Assembly: GCA_039680225.1 (NCBI GenBank)
Contig: JBDKTK010000313.1
Span: 1 to 8,011 of the forward strand
DNA from: JBDKTK01 sp039680225
GTDB taxonomy: Bacteria > Desulfobacterota > Syntrophia > Syntrophales > UBA4778
Length of the DNA: 8,011 nucleotides
Direction of reading: 5' to 3'
Both the position numbers and the translations under genes were made by a program. Below are positions 6,501 to 8,011 of the stretch, one piece after another. Within the stretch, counting starts at the first letter, position 1. Each line of letters starts with the position of its first letter. The notes below the pieces were generated by a model that was given only the letters and a program-made list of their open reading frames with translations, was not told where the DNA came from and did not search any database.

Positions 6501-7842
6501 TGAAACATCGGCAGGTACAGCCGAACAGGCTTCGGCAGAGGGTGACAAAGATGACGGCCCTGTTGTTTCGGGAGAAGACTCTGCAGTTTCAATCGAACCT
6601 GCTGCGGCTGCGCAGGAATGTTTTCACAATGTGGAAGATCTGGCAAGCGCCCTGAGAGACCTGTTTCTTTGTGACGAGGAAGAGGGGTTTTCCCGCCTTC
6701 TGAAGAAAATTTTCCATTCCTATTCCTGTTTACCCGGCGCGGGCAGGGAAAGCCTCCTGGAGATTTGTGAGAAGGTTGCGGGCGCCGGCGGATTAGTCCT
6801 TTCTCCCCGGTTTCTGAAGCCGCTTGCCGAGCAATTACGCCTCGCGTTCAAACAGGAGAATGAAGAGAAAATCCTGGAACGATTGTCCCGCCTTCTTCAG
6901 CAGGCGGCCTTCTCGTTCCTTCAGTCCGGCGGCTACTCCCTCGCCGGCTGGGTTTTCGCCGCCCTCAAGGAGCGTATGCGGGAAATTGAGGACTCCGGCG
7001 GCAGCCTGCATCAGAGCATTATGCAGAGCGTCCGGGAACCCCTTCCCCCGCATGTCATTGACGGAATCAGGGAAGACCTGAAATCATCCGATTTGACGCG
7101 TCAGCAGCAGGCGATACAGTTTCTCTCGACAATGGACGACAGGATTGCGCCTTTCCTCATCGACATCATAAAGCAAGAGCATGATCTGCGGGTCAGACAG
7201 CTGACTGCCGGTCTCATGGAAAACATGGGAATGGATGCGGTTGAACTCTTCAAGCGCGACCTCGTCCTGGAAGTGACTGCGGAAGAACAGGCCCGCATGC
7301 TGGATGTGGCCGATATCGTGAGCCGGGACATCCACGTTGAACTGAGCTTTGCCATGAGCAACGAAAACCCCAGGGTCCGCCGGGCGGCTTTCCGCCTGGC
7401 AGAGCGCCTGAATGACGAGCATACCGTGGGTCTCTTGTGCGACATTGTGCGGACCGACGAACCCGGAAAGGCCATCCCGGCCATTCGCGCTCTGGGCAGG
7501 ATGAAGGCCGCTCAGGGTGTCCCGGTCCTTCTGGATGGCCTGAACAGGGCAAAGGAACACGATGTCCAGACAGCCTGTTGCCAGGCCCTGGGACAAATTG
7601 CCGACCCGGCAGGCATGGACCCCCTGATCCGCATTCTCACCTCAAGGGGCCTGCTGTCCCTGCAAAAAAAGTACAGCGACAATCTGCGCGCGGTTGCCGC
7701 TTTCGCCCTCGCCCAGATTTCCCATTCCCGGGTTATGGAAGTCATGAAGTCTCTTTCGGAAGACAGTAACCCGCTCGTCAGACAAACCGCCCGCGCAGCC
7801 CTCACCAAGCGAGCCGGCGACGGGCAGCCCGGCAGGCAATAA
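3565..7842 (+). CDS. GGDEF diguanylate cyclase fused to STAND ATPase, duplicated domain and HEAT repeats
   Basis: This 1425-residue, apparently cytoplasmic protein has no signal peptide or membrane segment. In order: GGDEF domain (about 25-188); MalT/AAA_16-like STAND ATPase and its helical extension (about 210-640) with Walker A GADGMGKS (240-247), Walker B LMVFADD (353-359) and GNPLFV (454-459); two copies of an unnamed domain (about 660-770 and 838-943); a helical linker (about 1015-1160); and about seven HEAT-like repeats (1178-1415). The cyclase residues D64, N72, D81 and GGDEF (105-109) match the metal- and GTP-binding residues of PleD, so c-di-GMP synthesis is likely; the RxxD inhibitory site is absent. 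By analogy with other STAND proteins, nucleotide binding may drive oligomerisation, which GGDEF domains need to dimerise (inference). Start: the ATG at 3565 sits directly behind GGGAAGG with AGGCGG 8 bases upstream; the ATG at 3580 (Met6) is an equal alternative. An in-frame stop at 3532 rules out a longer N-terminus. It stands alone with no operon partner. Confidence 0.95.
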   Translation: MQSSRMDYQDLFHYLKNAGKDPSSLVFEDELTGLHNRRFLLNYLQYKINWDTLAAHHVSLLMMDVDNFKKINDTYGHDAGDHALIHVARMLKDVCPDAGLPIRYGGDEFMILLAGRAKKTALEVSENLVKKIHENPLRLKDGVTEIFLTLSIGVAEAPGDAENGTILIQKADTALYHAKQSGRDRVSDAANTAAGDVFPKVAIQVLNNSKMAGREAQLTQVTDALKEFSRQKSRFLIVEGADGMGKSAFLQEVQRTLEPSAIARVKVFGSPQELFRPYYLISNLLVELLNMRKDKGKSVLDALSPADVNSLSFVLPSLAEAGNRASENPRNQRETIFQSLIRFINNLVDFRPLMVFADDLHFADEASLLLLRAMMLQNKVPLFLCGTTSDFLEPKIEINPLQRFWYAYGKELEIQNIILTPLSEKDIAEHLEKMFPAIARPAGFEKDLYLVTKGNPLFVSEILNKLIQDEKVVFTEQRWIIRDLDPAYLSASLDEIITQIIISFDEDTKRILNYTSIFGESVSLSMLTGSSGDMETRVLDFLDKAKAYGIVISDFRADDENIRFLSKRIQKIVYGSIEQDQKEDLHEKIALYQEKLFEKRLLPSAAILAWHFQRSANMDKARIYDQQNREYGTTIFNADEAVNYSIDGDTAVPDVPLDPAALKDLSHFFRSFIIAVNGIKLYPSGNKGRANAILQVRNILDRVLADRDRLRIIADKDSLIVNGETIDTADSKSLAESICNLFVGVDLGSLAIRKGYSERDLDNMLEAIGLADRRKIHPLFWQQACEERGLECIELKQVRYTRVEESEELQGDSSASPLPETGALQASHEQALGEDDLVFIPIVISSLLGALSKMRLYPPESSVMTDAVDQVMAALAGFLSKCPVLTMSAVETSLLVNGVKIDTLNYEAFAGNFLRLLQSASLNSITFIKSVSSEEVISFLAAVIQQPASEVSADFWRSLEKEENFKGILFNRSLYTVFDETSAGTAEQASAEGDKDDGPVVSGEDSAVSIEPAAAAQECFHNVEDLASALRDLFLCDEEEGFSRLLKKIFHSYSCLPGAGRESLLEICEKVAGAGGLVLSPRFLKPLAEQLRLAFKQENEEKILERLSRLLQQAAFSFLQSGGYSLAGWVFAALKERMREIEDSGGSLHQSIMQSVREPLPPHVIDGIREDLKSSDLTRQQQAIQFLSTMDDRIAPFLIDIIKQEHDLRVRQLTAGLMENMGMDAVELFKRDLVLEVTAEEQARMLDVADIVSRDIHVELSFAMSNENPRVRRAAFRLAERLNDEHTVGLLCDIVRTDEPGKAIPAIRALGRMKAAQGVPVLLDGLNRAKEHDVQTACCQALGQIADPAGMDPLIRILTSRGLLSLQKKYSDNLRAVAAFALAQISHSRVMEVMKSLSEDSNPLVRQTARAALTKRAGDGQPGRQ
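3637..4128 (+). other. GGDEF domain region of the fusion protein
   Basis: Residues 25-188 hold LTGLHNRR (31-38), the D-V-D-N-F-K-K-I-N-D motif starting at D64, YGGDEF (104-109) and the closing ADTALYHAKQSGRDRV (171-186), all typical of active diguanylate cyclases. Where PleD has the RxxD I-site nine residues before GGDEF, this protein has P96 and G99, so product inhibition through that site should be lost. Confidence 0.93.
4192..5484 (+). other. STAND/MalT-like ATPase region of the fusion protein
   Basis: Residues about 210-640 begin with the usual AGREAQL entry, then Walker A with K246 and S247, Walker B with D358 and D359, a sensor strand FLCGTTSD (383-390) and the GNPLFV winged-helix entry motif. 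This matches the AAA_16/predicted ATPase modules of MalT-like regulators and of large bacterial sensor kinases. Residues 480-640 are helical and resemble the winged-helix and arm part of such proteins, with no DNA-binding LuxR domain. Confidence 0.85.
5542..5874 (+). repeat. Unnamed alpha/beta domain, copy 1
   Basis: Residues 660-770. Key positions: a helix ending in KLYPSGN (680-686), a second helix (690-706), strands RLRIIAD and SLIVNGETIDT (718-728), a helix (731-743), then LGSLAIRKGYSERDL. The order helix, LYP, helix, strand, VNG..IDT, helix, strand, helix is repeated in copy 2. I recognise the pattern as occurring in some large deltaproteobacterial signalling and HEAT proteins but cannot give it a family name. 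Confidence 0.6.
6076..6393 (+). repeat. Unnamed alpha/beta domain, copy 2
   Basis: Residues 838-943. It mirrors copy 1: LSKMRLYPPES (851-861), a helix (865-879), strands VLTMSAV and SLLVNGVKIDT (893-903), a helix (906-919), then LNSITFIKSVSSEEV. Shared positions are LYP, VNG and IDT plus the spacing between them; overall identity is low, which suggests an old duplication. Confidence 0.6.
7096..7809 (+). other. HEAT-like repeat array at the C-terminus of the fusion protein
   Basis: Residues 1178-1415 contain about seven helix pairs with the typical 'P-x-V-R-x-x-A-x-x-A-L' pattern, for example NPRVRRAAFRLAERL (1268-1282), GKAIPAIRALGRM (1301-1313), HDVQTACCQALGQIADP (1332-1348) and NPLVRQTARAALTK (1402-1415). 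Such arrays form curved scaffolds for binding other proteins. The array ends about ten residues before the stop, so nothing seems to be missing. Confidence 0.85.
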
Positions 7843-7886
7843 TCAGATAAGGATTTTAAACAGTATTCTTCAATCTTTTTCCCGAT

Positions 7887-7904
7887 TATCCGGATTAGCG
7901 GATA
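7887..7904. repeat. TATCCG/CGGATA inverted repeat
   Basis: TATCCG (7887-7892), a 6-base gap GATTAG, and CGGATA (7899-7904) form a perfect inverted repeat; the inner ATCCGGAT (7888-7895) is itself a palindrome. It lies just upstream of the next gene's -35 region, a usual place for an operator. Confidence 0.45.
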
Positions 7905-7910
7905 CCGTTC

Positions 7911-7936
7911 TTGTCAAGCGAAAGCCGGGTTATAAT
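7911..7936 (+). promoter_or_regulatory. Promoter of the right-edge gene
   Basis: A perfect -10 box TATAAT (7931-7936) lies about 46 bases before the next start codon. The best -35 candidate, TTGTCA (7911-7916, five of six), is only 14 bases away, which is too short for normal sigma70 use; at 17 bases the hexamer is TTCTTG (7908-7913), a poor match. The -10 box is flanked by direct repeats CCGGGT (7925-7930 and 7937-7942), which hints at an activator- or repressor-controlled promoter. Confidence 0.5.
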
Positions 7937-7982
7937 CCGGGTCATACATTTTGCCGGATCAGATTCGGATACGGAGACCTGT

Positions 7983-8011
7983 ATGCAAACATTAATTGTG
8001 AAGGCTTCCCT
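7983..8011 (+). CDS. Start of an unidentified gene, cut by window edge
   Basis: ATG at 7983 with GGAG (7973-7976) 6 bases upstream opens the reading frame MQTLIVKAS, followed by the first two bases of a Leu codon (CT-). Nine residues are too few to name a family. A start with a good ribosome site about 40 bases after a TATAAT box makes a real gene likely. Confidence 0.6.

Larger units (their letters stand above)
7843..7982. other. Intergenic region between the fusion gene and the next gene
   Basis: In 140 bases it holds an inverted repeat (7887-7904), several CCGGAT/CGGATAC copies, a TATAAT box and a Shine-Dalgarno site for the next gene. A weak 6-base stem near 7850-7871 followed by CTTTTT (7875-7880) might help end transcription of the fusion gene but is too poor to call a terminator. 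Confidence 0.6.

Noticed and set aside
7084..7596. 170-codon minus-strand open frame in the HEAT region
   Set aside because: It is a shadow of the HEAT-repeat coding sequence; the plus-strand frame has clear helix-pair repeats.
7662..7668. Run of seven A bases inside the fusion gene, possible frameshift site
   Set aside because: The reading frame continues on both sides with intact HEAT repeats, so no frameshift is needed or evident.
1..8011. CRISPR arrays, tRNA or rRNA genes, insertion sequences, phage attachment sites
   Set aside because: No regularly spaced repeats, cloverleaf-like segments, transposase motifs or terminal inverted repeats were seen.

Overview
This window carries two complete protein genes and the ends of two more, all chromosomal in character. 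The layout, codon use and moderately high GC suggest an anaerobic, metabolically versatile Gram-negative bacterium, most plausibly Desulfobacterota/Deltaproteobacteria (for example a Syntrophales-like lineage). That placement is inference from gene families and style; the window holds no rRNA or other phylogenetic marker.

Left part (1-1001, minus strand): the 5' 333 codons of a cytoplasmic sensor protein with an N-terminal MEDS (DcmR-type sensory) domain, a short helical linker and the start of a GAF domain. It runs off the left edge, so its output domain is unknown. A 339-base divergent intergenic region (1002-1340) separates it from a 643-residue NADH:flavin oxidoreductase of the Old Yellow Enzyme / 2,4-dienoyl-CoA reductase family (1341-3272, plus strand). 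That gene has a good sigma70-type promoter. Its enzyme has an FMN barrel, a 4Fe-4S cysteine cluster with unusual spacing, and FAD and NAD(P)H Rossmann domains.

Centre and right (3273-7842, plus strand): after a 292-base AT-richer gap with several inverted repeats comes the most unusual gene, a 1425-residue multidomain protein. It starts almost directly with a complete GGDEF diguanylate cyclase domain (catalytic residues intact, inhibitory I-site missing). A STAND/MalT-like ATPase module follows, then two copies of an alpha/beta domain I cannot name (signature LYP ... VNG..IDT), a helical region, and a C-terminal HEAT-repeat array. This looks like a one-protein signalling machine in which nucleotide-dependent switching and protein-protein interaction would control c-di-GMP synthesis.

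Right edge (7843-8011): an intergenic region with CGGAT-rich repeats and a consensus TATAAT box leads to the first nine codons of another plus-strand gene. The genes are separated by 140-340 bases and each seems to have its own promoter region, so no operon is evident. The sensor/oxidoreductase pair is divergent, a layout often seen when a sensor regulates its neighbour, but that link is not shown here.
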